Below, piece by piece: positions 12,183 through 23,939 of a stretch of 64,000 bases of DNA. Within the stretch, counting starts at the first letter, position 1. Each line of letters starts with the position of its first letter. Location: assembly GCF_024323335.1 (NCBI RefSeq), contig NC_066581.1, positions 179,049,330-179,113,329 of the forward strand. Direction: 5' to 3'. The notes under the pieces are model-generated. The model had not been told where the DNA came from. It did not search any database and saw only the letters and a list, made by a program, of their open reading frames with translations. Source of the stretch: Lathyrus oleraceus (lineage: Eukaryota; Streptophyta; Magnoliopsida; Fabales; Fabaceae). The position numbers and the translations under genes were made by a program.

Positions 12183-12200
12183 TCCCCAGTGGAGTCGCCA
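12183..12200 (-). promoter_or_regulatory. Primer-binding site of B, tRNA-Arg
   Basis: On the + strand the sequence reads TCCCCAGTGGAGTCGCCA, which matches the 3' end of a plant tRNA-Arg including CCA as I recall it. Thus the element RNA carries the complement, TGGCGACTCCACTGGGGA. It lies 6 bp inside the end of the LTR (12207). Ogre elements are known to use tRNA-Arg. Confidence 0.92.
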
Positions 12201-12577
12201 CTTTTCTGTAGCGGTGTATTCGTCGCTTTATGGTCTATTGATTAAACCAAAAGCAAAGCATACAAGGAATCGAGTCGCCAACGCACTTTTATTTATCCAA
12301 AGGAATGGCTAAAAAAGCGAACAAAAGCCTAAGAAGTTTTACACATAGAAAACTAATGAAAGATCAGAGAATCTGGGTAAGGGGTAAATTACGCAATGGG
12401 AAGGTGTTAGGCACCCAAAACGTCCTAGGTACTCCTAGGGAGCCCTTTTCACACTTGTTGAATGAAATGTTATTTGTTTATGAAAGTATTTATTGTGCAA
12501 ACATGGATGAAGGGATAAGAAAAGAATATACAAGTTATTATTTTTGTGTTTGAACGGATGAACCCGTTGCCTACGTA

Positions 12578-12598
12578 CCTTTCCATGCAAGGTAAAGG
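12578..12598 (-). other. Conserved LTR hairpin (B copy)
   Basis: CCTTT (12578-12582) can pair with AAAGG (12594-12598). On the minus strand GTACGTAGG follows directly. It is the counterpart of the hairpins at 4450, 18482, 36495, 57373 and 61797. Confidence 0.55.
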
Positions 12599-13214
12599 AT
12601 CAAAACGCCGTAGTTCGGCTAAAAGATTTCCAAAATATGAGTGGGTTCATTTTAAACAAAAGCCCTAAGGTCTTTCGTTATCCACGGGAGAAAACTCAAC
12701 CTTATACAAACAACAAGTCCACCATGTGAGAAAAGCTTCAACTTGCTAGTGAGGGGTTAACCCTATAATAAGCAAGGAAGTCTTACAATTCAATCACTAA
12801 GGACAAAAGGTGAGATTAACATCAACCAACTAGGATAAATCAAACCTATGGCTAATGTATGAAAACTTATCAAGAATGGATAAAGCCACAAAACAATTGA
12901 ATGAGTGAAGTTAATCAATTAGAATTTATTCACAAAAGATGGTCAAAGTATGATTAGAATTCAATTCAAAGAAGTATTATGAAAATGAAGTTTGAAATTC
13001 AAAGGCTTAAGGCCTAGGTTTCTAGTCTAAAAATAAATGAAAATGTTTGCACAATAGTTTTCAAGTTTGGAGTAACAAGCAAATGGAGGTTTAAAGGAAC
13101 AAACGGATGTAGGGTGAGGGAGTGTAAAACTTCTTAGATGTTCACCTCTTGAGATCATATGTAGATGATCCAAGTGATTCCTTTGGAATAGGCAAAGAGC
13201 AATAACAAATAAGC

Positions 13215-13700
13215 AACAAATGGATACCGGATGCCAATCAATAGACTTACACCAATCTCACAAACAAAGGTGGATACCGGATACCAATCAATGGATTTAC
13301 ACCAATCTCCCAAAACAAACATGGATATCAGATGCCAATAAATGGACTTATTCTAATCTCCCAAAACAAAACAAAAGATGGATACCGGATGCCAATCTAT
13401 GGACTTATACCAATCTCCCAAAGCAAAACAAAACATGGATATCAGATGCCAATATATGGACTTATACTAATCTCCAAAGGATGATCATAGGAAACAACTG
13501 CCAATAAATGGACTTACAATTGACTCCTCACATACAACAAACAAATGCAATAAGCAAAAGGAAACAAGTTGCCAATAAATGGTCTTACACTCGACTCCAA
13601 GGAAAAAAGGATGCCAATAAATGGTCTTAGTCCTAAACTCCTTCCAAATCATAGGAAACAATGGCCAATAAATGGACTTACAATTGGATCCTCAATGGAC
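13215..13700 (-). repeat. Tandem repeats in LTR of B
   Basis: Units of about 50-60 bp on the + strand share ATGGATACCGGATGCCAAT, ATGGACTTA and CAATCTCCCAAAACAAA (starting near 13219, 13267, 13319, 13377 and 13433), then grade into GCCAATAAATGGACTTAC units up to 13690. They are the reverse-complement counterpart of the array at 3270-3860. Confidence 0.8.
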
Positions 13701-16250
13701 AAACAATGATGTCACAAAGATATGAACAAAGATCATGCAATGATGTACAATTAATTATGATAAATACACAAAGGCACATATAATATGCACAGATGAATCA
13801 AGCAAGCAACAAACAAGTCAGTTAGCACACACTATACACAAGCAATTAGGCTCAAGCAAGGTTAGACTTTACAGTCAACTGGAATGGGGTTATTTGAGCT
13901 CTTAACCCTAACATTGAGAGTTAGGGTGAAGCAGATGAAATGGAGATGAGGGGTGTGCCTCATAGCTCTTATCCCTGGCCTGGGAGAGCTTTGAATAATA
14001 GAAAGTATGGGAGTTCAGAAAGTAGGAACTCTTCTCCACAAATGAATGACTCTATAGATCTTGGGTTAATATCCACAATGCATCAACATGTTATGTGAGC
14101 AAAGGGATGACACACTGAATAACAGGAGATGGATTACACATCTCTTTTATCTGCCAATTGCCTCATAAGAGGACTTTTCCTGCTTGGGACAAAAAAGTAA
14201 ACAAACACAAGCATTGCCTCTTAAGGAGGACTTCAGACAGGTGCCTACCAATAACAGTAGGTCTTCCAGACTACATGAAGATTAGAGGTTATACCTAAGT
14301 GGTTAAGCAACCAATAAAAAACGAGTTCAAAATGAACTTAAGCAACTTATGTACCTGTTGAAACATCAAACAAATCAGTATACAACTCAGACAATCAAAC
14401 AACAGTCAATATCAACAGTCAAACCCAATAAGCAAAGGCATAAGCCACAAGTCAAGCTCAAATAATTTAACAACCCTACAAAACACACAAGGTTAGTAGG
14501 CAAAGGTAAACATCAAATGCTCAAAGGATGGAGCATCATGAACCATATAACTTGGATGTTCAACCTGAAATCAAAGCTCAAACATGAGAGGCAAACCACT
14601 AGGTCAAAGCCTAGGGTCAAAGATGGAGAAAAAATTCAAAACAGAAGCTGAAAATTAACATGAATCAACTTCAAACACATCTTGAAACAATCCAAATGGT
14701 CTCACATCAATATCATATACCAAAAGCATTTCATGATCAATTGAAATTCAAGGCAGTTTTAAAGCTCAAATGTGACCAACCAGAATGAAAAATCTCAATT
14801 AAATCAGAAATCAATCAAATAATTCCAATAAAATTCATGCTCATTCACAACATCCATAATATGCATCATACAAAAAATCAGGACAATTGGAGATCATTAG
14901 GCATGGAAAACATATCACATAAGATGAACAAGCAAAGGTGTGACACAAATTGTCACACCAACATTCACATGATCATAAAACAGAAATGACAAATGGTAAA
15001 AATACCAAATCAACACCAAAATGTCAAACCAAGAGTCTAGTTTCATCATGCAAATTTTCAGATTCATTGGATAAAATCTCAGCATTTCACAAATGATATG
15101 GCAAGGCAAGGTACAAGATGCATACATGTTTACAAACCCTAGCACAAATTATTTTCCATCCAAGCACAATTTATGGAAAAATGATCAAAAAAAACTAGAC
15201 AAGATAAGGAATGCAATGCAAAAAACCACATAATTTTTGGAGTATTTCAATTATATATGAATTTTGGAAGGTGAAGAAAAAATTAAAAAAAAAAGATGAA
15301 ACAAGCACGTGGAAATAATGGAGGGAAGTGGAAAATAATGCAAGGCGTTTGAAATAAATGTTGGAGCCAGGAATCGAGCTGTGTCACAATTTGAATGTGA
15401 CTGGCGCCAAGCAGCGAAACGCTGCGTTCCACTTATGTGGTGGCAGCCGATGGTACGCTCAGCAAGCATGAGCCAATAGAAACGCACGCATGGAATTCAG
15501 CATGCACCAATCACGATCCAGCCCTAACACAAACACATAGGCCACGGTTTTATGTTGCAGAAAAGATCAAAAGCGTTTCCAAAAGATGAACATCATCATC
15601 TTCATCATGAACGCATGTACAGTGCAGATGCAGCATGAACAAATTTCCCAGATTTCAAAAATGAGCATACCAACACGTAGATCTCTCATCATAGAGTATG
15701 AATATATGCATGGTTAAGGCTGAATCAACACACATCAAGAGAATCGAAGCCATGAACATTTACACATAAAACTTAAAATCGACATTTCTCAGCCAATAGT
15801 ACATGAAATTCAATGGTTCAAAGCTCAGAACACTCCATAAACTTAGATCTACAACAATAGCCTAACAATTTCAAGAATTAGGGAGATCGATTTGTAACCT
15901 TTCTGAAGTGCAGAACTGTAATTTGATGGATCCAAGGCCTTGTGATGCTCAACAGTTCCTCTACAGTGCTTGTACAAGTGTTTGGAAGAGAGATCGAAGC
16001 TCAACTGCTCTTCAATCTAACAGAATTTTGATTTGCCATTGTTGCTTCAAAGCTTCAATATGCTTCAATGTTGCACGAATTGCTATGGATCTATGTTCAA
16101 CCTTGCTCAATGATGCTTCAGAAAGATGAATTGATCAAGATAAATGCAATTTGTTTGAAGAAATTGAAAGAAAATTTTGAGAGAAAAAGTTTGATGAATT
16201 TTCTAGATCTGAAATTGTGAGTGTTGTTATGCAGAAACAGTTAGGATTTG

Positions 16251-16260
16251 TGTTATATAC
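16251..16260 (-). promoter_or_regulatory. TATA box of LTR B
   Basis: On the minus strand GTATATAACA lies about 1.13 kb inside the LTR. This would place U3 at 17390 to about 16230 and leave a very long R-U5. No other TATA-like sequence stands out nearby. Confidence 0.55.
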
Positions 16261-17390
16261 CTCATACTAATCACTCTCCTAATCATGTTTAGGCAATGGT
16301 AATTGGAATTAGCTAAAATGGAGTGTAAATGCAAAATTGGGATTTCACCCTATGCATGAAAATGCATGGTGAACAGTGCACGGGATTGTGTTCAAATTCA
16401 CTTAAAAAATCATTTTGGAGCTATTGGCAATGATAGAATGTTCAAATAATTGACCAATTTTAAACTTCATATTTTCCCTCCAAAAATTAAGTGAAATTCC
16501 AAATGATTATGTGATGTCAATTTGTGCAATGCAATGTATGTTTTGGAAACTAGAGGTCAAAATGAGAATTTGGCAAAAAGAACCACTTGAATTGGAGCTT
16601 TGGTTGAGAAGTTATGCCCATTTGAATCTTCAAGTACACTTTGTCAAGTTTTAATCATATCTCCTTAACCACACATGAGAAATTGATGATCTTGGACGTT
16701 TTGGAAATGGGAGAGAAATATCTACAACTTTCATGTTCAACAAAATTTCATTTGAAGCTTTCTTGATGATGTAATTTGAAGTTGAAGTTAGGTTAAAACC
16801 TTTCCGTTTTTGGCAAATTTGAATTATAGGTCACTTTCTATTTTTGGAAAGTTTTGACCTGACTTTATTTTCTTCAATGTTAATGTTTGAAATGTCAAAT
16901 GAGACTTGTTTGAACATGAATGAAGTACTTCTAATCATTTCCCACCTCCAAATCCACAGTTGACTTGGCAGTTGACTTTTCTAGGTCTTTAGATGACCTG
17001 ACAATGTTCTGATGAAATTCAAGCCTCTACCACTTGGGATTTTGATTCAAAATGATATCATAGCTCATATAAGCTCTTGTGAATGATCATGGGGTCCAAA
17101 TTCTCAAGAATGGCCACCATCTATTGCTCAATGAATGCCTTTGACTGCTTTGACCTGTGGTTGCTTCATCTGCAAGACAAAGGTTAGATGACATATTTTT
17201 GTACTTTTGGTTAGTAGTAAAAAGAAAAGCAATGATATACAAAATGCAAACAATGATTGGTGATCAAGAATCACACTCAAAAGATAACCCACCCATAGGG
17301 AAGGAACAAGGTGCACAATGATCCTTGAGGCAATGATATGATATGATATAATGCCATGAGGGATCTTAGGGACAAAATTAGGGTCTTACA

Positions 17391-17721
17391 GGACCAGCTG
17401 AGGTCCATGTCTCAGAAAGACAAGGAGACCTTTAAAGAGTATGCCTAGCGTTAGAGAGAGTTGGCTGCCCAGATCACTCCTCCTTTGGAGGAGAAGGAGA
17501 TGACGAAAATCTTTCTCAAAATCCTGAGTTCATTTTATTATGAACGCATGATCGCCAATGCCCCTAGTGATTTTACCGAGATGGTAAACATGGGGATGAG
17601 ACTTGAAGAAGGGGTCCGTGAGGGACGATTGTGAAAAGAACAGGCGTCAACTAGCAAGAAGTATGGGAGCAATTTTAGCAAGAGGAAGGAAAATAAAACA
17701 AATGCAATAAGTAGTGGGAGG
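17391..17721 (+). pseudogene. Element C gag fragment between insertions B and D
   Basis: This + strand fragment encodes a gag core closely similar to that of B: DQLRSMSQKDKETFKEYA, then RELAAQITPPLEEKEMTKIF and FTEMVNMGMRLEEGVREGRL. The frame has stops where B has Gln or Trp (TAG twice near 17445-17455, TGA near 17631). The left end is the insertion point of B and the right end that of D; the same frame region resumes after D at 40587. The upstream part of C (5' LTR, ORF1, start of gag) must lie left of the window because B is itself incomplete here. Confidence 0.88.
17717..17721. repeat. Target-site duplication of D, left copy (GGAGG)
   Basis: GGAGG stands immediately before the LTR of D and again immediately after the right LTR (40582-40586). 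Five bases is the expected length for Ty3/gypsy integration. Confidence 0.93.
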
Positions 17722-18209
17722 TGTCGCATTACGCGAAAAACCGGCGGGAAAACAAAACAACAGAGCCGCCACCGTGCGTTATTTATCCCAAAAGAGGGAA
17801 AGGAAACGCTTGAAGTAAACCTGAGAAAGACATGGTCTCGCGACCAAAGAGAATGGGATCGGGAGTCGGTTATGCTAAGGGAAGGTATTAGCACCCCTAC
17901 GCATCCGTCGTACTCGACGGGATCCACGCACAAAAGGAAGGAAAATGGTTGCTAAACGCTGCTCAAATAAACATCAAACACTGGCTGAAAGAGACACAAG
18001 AAAACAAAAGGAAACTAACTCGGCAGGATATCGCATCCTGGGCCTACATAGTCTATCAGGCATAGACATCAGAGTCGACGTAGTTTGGACTGGGGGAAAA
18101 CATGCTTGCTAGGATGTCGCATCCTATGCATACGTATCTTCTTGGACTAAGAAGAATCAGAGCATCTGTAGCTCGGTTCACGCACGTAAGACAAACAACA
18201 CAGGAAATC

Positions 18210-18430
18210 GACTGCCAATCGCTGGACTTACGTCAAACTCCACACAAAAGAGGCAAACATGGAAACCGGATGCCAATCGCTGGACTTACACCAGACTCCG
18301 AACCAAACACACGCACACTGGAAACCAAATGCCAATCGCTGGACTTACATCGGACTCCAAGCACACAACAAGACAATAGGATACGGACTGCCAATCGCTG
18401 GTCTTACATCCATCTCCTAACGCACACAAA
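18210..18430 (-). repeat. Tandem repeats in the left LTR of D
   Basis: Four to five units of about 55-60 bp with TGCCAATCGCTGGACTTAC and CCAGACTCC-like ends. The same block occurs in the right LTR at 36220-36440. Confidence 0.8.
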
Positions 18431-18481
18431 GACAAAACAAAAAGGGCGCCCGGAGAGATCAGCTCATCTCCTGCCTACGTA

Positions 18482-18498
18482 CCTCATCTGGTATGAGG
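18482..18498 (-). other. Conserved LTR hairpin (D, left copy)
   Basis: CCTCAT (18482-18487) pairs with ATGAGG (18493-18498) around CTGGT, with GTACGTAGGCAGG following on the sense strand. The right LTR has the same at 36495-36511. Confidence 0.6.
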
Positions 18499-21400
18499 AT
18501 CAGGGCGACGTAGTTCCCCTACGCAGGGACAAAGGACTAGCCTAACCAGATAACAGAGGGAGACACAACTAGGGAGACTACGACTCGAGCCTAGATGTTA
18601 TCATGCAAAATCATCCCTAAGTCAAGGTTGCTATCTAACTTGCACAGGGAGCAAGCTATCCTAATCAGCACAGGCACAAGCAAACAATCACGAAAATAGC
18701 ACACACTATATACACACAAAGTGGTCTCACACAAGGGTTAGGCTGCAGAAGCAAGCCAACTGTATCGGGGTGATGTTAACTCTTAACCCTAACATTGAGA
18801 GTTAGGGTGAAGCTGATGAAAGGTGAGTGAAGATGAGACTTCACAACTCTTATCCCTGGCCTGGGAGAGCTTCAGACAAAGAAGTGTGGGTTCAGAAAGT
18901 GGGAACCCTTTACACTTGTGACACTGACTCAACTGTACAACTGTACAAGGATCTTGGGTTACTATCCACAATGCATCAACACAGTGGTGTGAGCAGAGGG
19001 ATGACTCAACTGAATAGCAGGAGATAGATTGCATATCTCTCGTATCTGCCAATTGCCTTATCAAAGGTCTTTACCTGCTTGGGGACAAAAATAAACAAGC
19101 ACAAGCATTGCCTCTTAAGGAGGACTTTAGACAGGTGCCTGGCCAAGTAACAGGCCAGGTCTTCCAGACTACATGGAGAAGAGATCATTATACCTCAATG
19201 CTCAAGCTAGCAAGCAAAGCAAAAGCAAGTTCACAAGGGAACTATAGCAACTAAGGTACCTGAAAACAATCCAACATAATCAGTACTCAACTCAAACAAA
19301 AGTCAAACAGAAAGTTACAAGTCCACAGCACAAACAGATAACAAGCATCAATGCACAAAGGTGCAAGCCACAAGGCATAAGTACAAGTCTCAATGCCTAC
19401 AAAACAAACTCAAGGTTAGTCATAAACAAGCAATAAACCAACTCCAATTGAGTGCACATCATCAAGTATAAGCAATTGTGCTCTTTGACCTGAAACAAAG
19501 CTCAAACATTAAGCACTAACCACTAGGACATGGCCTAGGGTCAAAATGGGAGCAATAAACCAAAACAGAACATAAAACTTATCAAAAATCAAGATCAATC
19601 AAATAAGAAACAAATCCAAGTGGTCTCACATTCATATCATCAACCAATATCATTTCATGAGGCAAAGAGTACAAAGCATGCAATTTGAAGCTCATAGAAC
19701 CAAACAGAAAGATTCAATCCACATCAACTCAAGAACATTTCAATAAATCCCCAAACATTCATAGTCAAACAGCACACATCAAAGGATCATCACACCAAAT
19801 TTCAAGTCATTTGGACCAAGGGAAGCAAGTCAATTAATCCATAAGTCAAAGCATGTTCAAACAAGCTCATACAAGGCACCAAATCATGCATCAACTTCAA
19901 GCAAGCATAAAACAGAATTGGCATAAGATAAATGAACCAAATCAAAGCCATGACAAACTTCAATGTGTCTAGAACACACATGCAAAATTTCAAGTCCAAC
20001 CAATAAACAACAAGAATTTCACAAATCAAATAAAATCATGACTCACAAAAAGTCCACAATTGGTCAATCAGAAAGGAAATTCTCAAACAAATTGGAAATG
20101 CAATCAAAAAATCCACAAACATTCACACTCAAACTTAACATCTAGAAGATTCAACATGAAAAAATTCACATCATTTTGAGTTCATATGGCATGGTAACAA
20201 AAATCCACCAGTTGGACAAGAAATGGTGTGACACACATTGTCACACCTTCATTCATCAGGTCATATCTCACAAACCAGGAATGATAAAATCACAAACTCT
20301 ATACCAAAATTCTCCTAATGGTGTCTAGTTTAAACATATAAAATTTTAGCTCCATTGGATTAAGCATCAGAATTTCACAATCAAAATAGTAAGCAAGGTG
20401 CAGCAAATGACATGTATGAACATTCCCTAAGCCAAAACAGATTCCACACGTGCACAATTTTTGCAAAAATCACCATAAAATAGTAGACATGGCAAGGATC
20501 ATGGCACAAAAAATCTCATCTCATTTGGACAATTATTTTGTGAGATATGAATTTTTAAGTGTGGAGAAAAAATAAAAATGAATGGAACAAGGCATGTGAA
20601 ATATGGATAATATGATGAAAGAAAAATGCAAAGGCCAAAGTGAGAATGCTGGAGCAGAGAATTGAACTCCGTGTGTTTTCAAATCCTGGCACGCTTGTAA
20701 TGAAACTATGCGTTTCATTAATCCTACGTGGATATTCCTGCGCCCAGAACCAATCACATGGCCACATCACTGCTGGCGTGGACCAATACATGGTCCCTAA
20801 CATGAAATCGCATGCAAAACATGAAGGAAACGGGTCAAATGGCATTCTGGGAGCAAAACCCTAAGAAACTCAACGTGTTCTTCATGAATTTCCAGCTCAA
20901 GAACAAAACATCACCAAAACTCATGAAATACATATCATTAGCTTCGTCTTGTAATGCTCATCACTAATCTAAACATCATTAGACCTAATTCCTACTCACA
21001 TGAACGGATCGATCAAAGGAAGTTTCATCAACCAAACTTAAAATCCAGATATCTCTCTTAATACAGCATGAAAATTCAAGATCCAAAGTTCATTATGATC
21101 AGCAATGGAGGATCTACAAGATGCATATTCTAATTACAAGAATTATTAGAATCGATTTCTAACCTTCAAGTGATGGCAGAGTTGAATTCGTGGCTTTCAA
21201 GCTTGGATAAGCAAAAACAGATGCTACACAACTCTTCAATGGATGAATGGATGATGATTTAATGCTCAACAATGCTTGAATTCGATGGAATCTTCAACTG
21301 CATAGCTATGCACATGCTCCAACAGTTCTTAATCCAGCTTTGAAATGACGATTCCTTGCTTACAGAAGCTCCAATAGCACTTGAGGATGATGACTCAATG

Positions 21401-21526
21401 AAGAATAAGCAAAGGATCGTGCAAAATATGGATCAAAAGTTCAGAGAAGGAGTTCTTGAATTTTGTGTTTTGATCTAGATCCGATGCAAAATGGAATGCT
21501 AATCCTGAATTCAGTTAGCATTATGC

Positions 21527-21535
21527 ATATATACC
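21527..21535 (-). promoter_or_regulatory. TATA-like box in left LTR of D
   Basis: On the minus strand TATATATGC follows CCATGG, about 1.03 kb inside the LTR, a position similar to that in B. The right copy (39540-39548) is the one that would drive the element. Confidence 0.5.
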
Positions 21536-22566
21536 ATGGATTAATGAAGTTCTTAATCAGGATTAAGCCAAATGCAAAGTAATTAAGTGAAATGCCAATT
21601 TAGGCAAAATGGCCAAAGTAACCTCATGTGCATGGACATGCTGCTACAGTACACAAGTCATGGCCAAACACACTCCAAATGTGATTTAAGACCAATTGCA
21701 AGTGGTGGGAAATGTGGAAAATGCATATTTTTGAAAGTCACCTTTTTCCCTCCCTTTTTTAAATTCAAACCACATGGAAAATGCCATTTTTGTGTTATAA
21801 TTTTTAATGACATGTAATGAATGATTTGGATAGAGCATGTTAAATGGAGATTGTAGCAAAACACCCCACTCAATTTGGCCAATTGGTGTGAATGTTATCC
21901 AACTTTGAAGTTCAAAATCCATGGACAATGATTTCATCATAACTTGCCAACCACAAATGAGAAATGGATGTTCTTGGACTTTTTGGAAAGGTGCGAGCAA
22001 GATATTCATCTTTCATGTTGGACAAAATTTCATTTGAAGCTTGTATGATGATGTAAATTTGAGGAGAAGACCTTTCCATTTTTGGCAGTTTGAAATTACA
22101 GGTCACTTACTATTTTTGGAAACTTTTCATCTGACCTCAAATTCTTCAATGTTGATCTTTGACATGTCAAATGAGACTTGTATGGACATGAATGAGGCCT
22201 CTCAAACCATCTCCCACCTTCAAATCCTTGAATTCAGGCACAGTTGACCACAGTTGACTTTCTAGGGTTTCAGATGAAATTCAGCTTGACTGTTGAGCTT
22301 TGATCATCCAATCTTTGGCCAAACCACTTCAAAATGATCCCTAGGTCATATGAACTTGATGAACCAACCCTAGGGCTTTGCTTCAATAGAAATTACACAT
22401 GCTTGCTTGTTTGACTGATTCTCCTGATCATCTTGACCTAGTCTTGTCTGATGACTTGCACATGGGCAAAGGACAATGCAATGCTATGCAGTGGACTATG
22501 TAATGTTAATGACCTAATCATGAAAATGTATGTACACAATGGTAGGTGCAAATTTGAGGTGCTACA

Positions 22567-22578
22567 GCTGCCCCTATT
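22567..22578 (-). promoter_or_regulatory. Polypurine tract of D
   Basis: On the minus strand the sequence AATAGGGGCAGC stands directly before the 3' LTR. Element C has AAATAGGAGCAGT in the same place (50587-50599). This is the expected primer site for plus-strand DNA synthesis. Confidence 0.75.
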
Positions 22579-22799
22579 CAATCAACTGGGAACCCGAACG
22601 GATGAGAGCAACGGCTGTCAGACTTTCAGGGTAAACAGGGATTGAATACCGAAGAACCGTAGAAATTTGCACAATGCGAGGATCCACCAACGGAAACGTC
22701 CACTGGGATCTGATATTTATTACTGAGTATTTTGATTTTTCTTTCAAAGGTACAACCCCATCCAGACATCGACATACGATGAATGGGAACAGAAATCAC

Positions 22800-23900
22800 A
22801 ACTAGATGCCAATGGACAACTAGGAAAAACTCAACGTTTACCGAGACCAACGGAGAGGTAACCAGACATTAATGAATGACTGGAAGAGATAAAACCACAT
22901 GTCAGCGGACATATGGGAAAAACTCAACGTTTACCGAGACCAACGGAGAGGTAACTCTATTAGGGACGACCAGGAAAAACTCGACGTTTACCGAAACCAA
23001 CGGAGAGGTGACCAGACATCAATGGATGAATGGGAATACTCGACCAGACATCAACGGACGAACAGGAGAAGCTCGACGTTTATCGACACCAATGGAGAAG
23101 GAGAAGACTCGACCAGACGTCAACGGACGACTAGGAGCAGCTCGACGTTTATCGACACCAACGGAGAAGGAGGATACTTCACTAAGGAAGGGATACAACA
23201 ACCGGAAACCGAATAGGACGTCACCGACGACTCTACTGGGGATTCTGGCTGGGAATTAACCAGACGTTAACGAATGACTGGAGCATAGGATATACAATCA
23301 AACGTCGACGGACGAATGAGAAAAACTCGACGTTTATCGAAACCAACGAAGAGGTAACTCTGCATGGGGAAGGGTACAACTAGACGTCATCGGACGAATA
23401 GGAAAAACTCGACGTTTATCGAAACCAACGGAGAGGTAACTCTGAGGGGAATCAACAGCCATTAATGAATGATCTGTGGGGAATAAACAACTATACGTCA
23501 TCGGACGCATAGGAAAAACTTGGCATTTATCGAAACCAACGGAGAGGTGACCCTGTGGGGATAATGAACACAACCAAATCATCAACGGATGGTCGGGAAA
23601 AACTCATCGTTTACCAAAACCAACGGAGAGGTGACCCTTCTGGGGAGGGGGAACAAGACTCAACCATACGTCAACGGACGATTGGGAAAAACTCGACGTT
23701 TATCGACACCAACGGAGAGGAGGACTCTTCTGGGGAAGAAAAAGGGTATCACGAACATCGAAAGATGATGTTTACCGACATCAAAAGAAGACCAGATACC
23801 AACGAATGACTGGGAAATACTCGATGTGTACACCGAACGATGGTGTTGACCGACACCAAAGAAAGAACACACGCGGGTGCTAACAATGGTATTGACCAGT
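22800..23900 (-). repeat. 3' UTR repeat array 1 of D (AACTCGACGTTTATCG units)
   Basis: About ten degenerate units share, on the + strand, GGGAAAAACTCGACGTTTATCG followed by ACACCAACGGAGAGG (starts near 22826, 22916, 22972, 23070, 23130, 23320, 23400, 23512, 23594, 23690). They are interleaved with CAGACATCAACGGACGA. Spacing varies from about 56 to 188 bp. Several units end in CTCTACTGGGGA-like sequence; the best, at 23225-23242, matches 15 of 18 bases of the PBS as written on the + strand. The small ORFs here (for example 22899-23216) follow the repeats and are not genes. Tandem repeats in Ogre 3' UTRs are known and are thought to seed satellites. Confidence 0.85.
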
Positions 23901-23939
23901 ATCACAAGATGACATCTACACATGTCAGGGCAAGGCTAA

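Larger units (their letters stand above)
4860..17390 (-). mobile_element. Element B: minus-strand Ogre, 3' part missing
   Basis: Reading from 17390 downwards, the order is: 5' LTR (17390-12207), PBS (12200-12183), leader with hairpins, ORF1 (11194-9719), gag-pro (9550-6152), intron (6155-5892) and the first part of RT (5891-4860). The RT is cut by element A, so RNase H, integrase and the 3' LTR lie beyond the left edge. At the right edge the LTR abuts the gag of element C; the first five bases after it (GGACC, 17391-17395) are the likely target duplication, though its partner is off-window. The coding part carries isolated in-frame stops, so this copy is not autonomous. Confidence 0.9.
12207..17390 (-). 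repeat. 5' LTR of element B (5,184 bp)
   Basis: Read on the minus strand it starts TGTAAGACCCTAATTTTG (17390) and ends CACCGCTACA (12207). The same start is found at 50600 (C) and 51480 (E), and the same end at 4859 (A). It has a TATA box near 16255, short tandem repeats at 13215-13700, a conserved block at 13900-14290 (AGGCAATTG, GAGGCAATGC on the sense strand), a hairpin with GTACGTAGGCA at 12570-12598, and a partial PBS copy at 12272-12280. The many small ORFs in it show no protein family. Confidence 0.93.
17722..22566 (-). repeat. 3' LTR of element D (4,845 bp)
   Basis: On the minus strand it starts TGTAGCACCTCAAATTTG (22566) and ends TTACGCGTAATGCGACA-like at 17722 (+ strand TGTCGCATTACGCG). 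It matches the right LTR at 35735-40581 along its length. It contains the GCCAATCGCTGGACTTAC repeats at 18210-18430, a block of AGGCAATTGGC/GAGGCAATGC type at 19030-19170, and a TATA-like sequence at 21527-21535. The ORF at 17538-17933 (minus) and its copy at 35701-35946 arise because the U5 end is conserved, not because it codes. Confidence 0.95.

Noticed and set aside
12183..12200. tRNA-Arg gene
   Set aside because: Only the last 18 bases of the tRNA are matched and they sit next to an LTR end, as expected for a primer-binding site; no cloverleaf upstream.
17538..17933. Minus-strand ORF also found at 35701-35946, suggesting conservation
   Set aside because: Repeated only because both lie in the LTR ends of D; the left one even runs past the LTR boundary into C.
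18102..18545. ORF of 147 codons in the left LTR of D, partly repeated at 36115-36453
   Set aside because: It follows the LTR tandem repeats on the antisense strand and differs in length between the two LTR copies.
22899..23259. ORFs of 105 and 127 codons rich in charged residues
   Set aside because: They follow the repeat units of array 1, are on the strand opposite to the element, and repeat the unit sequence in two frames.
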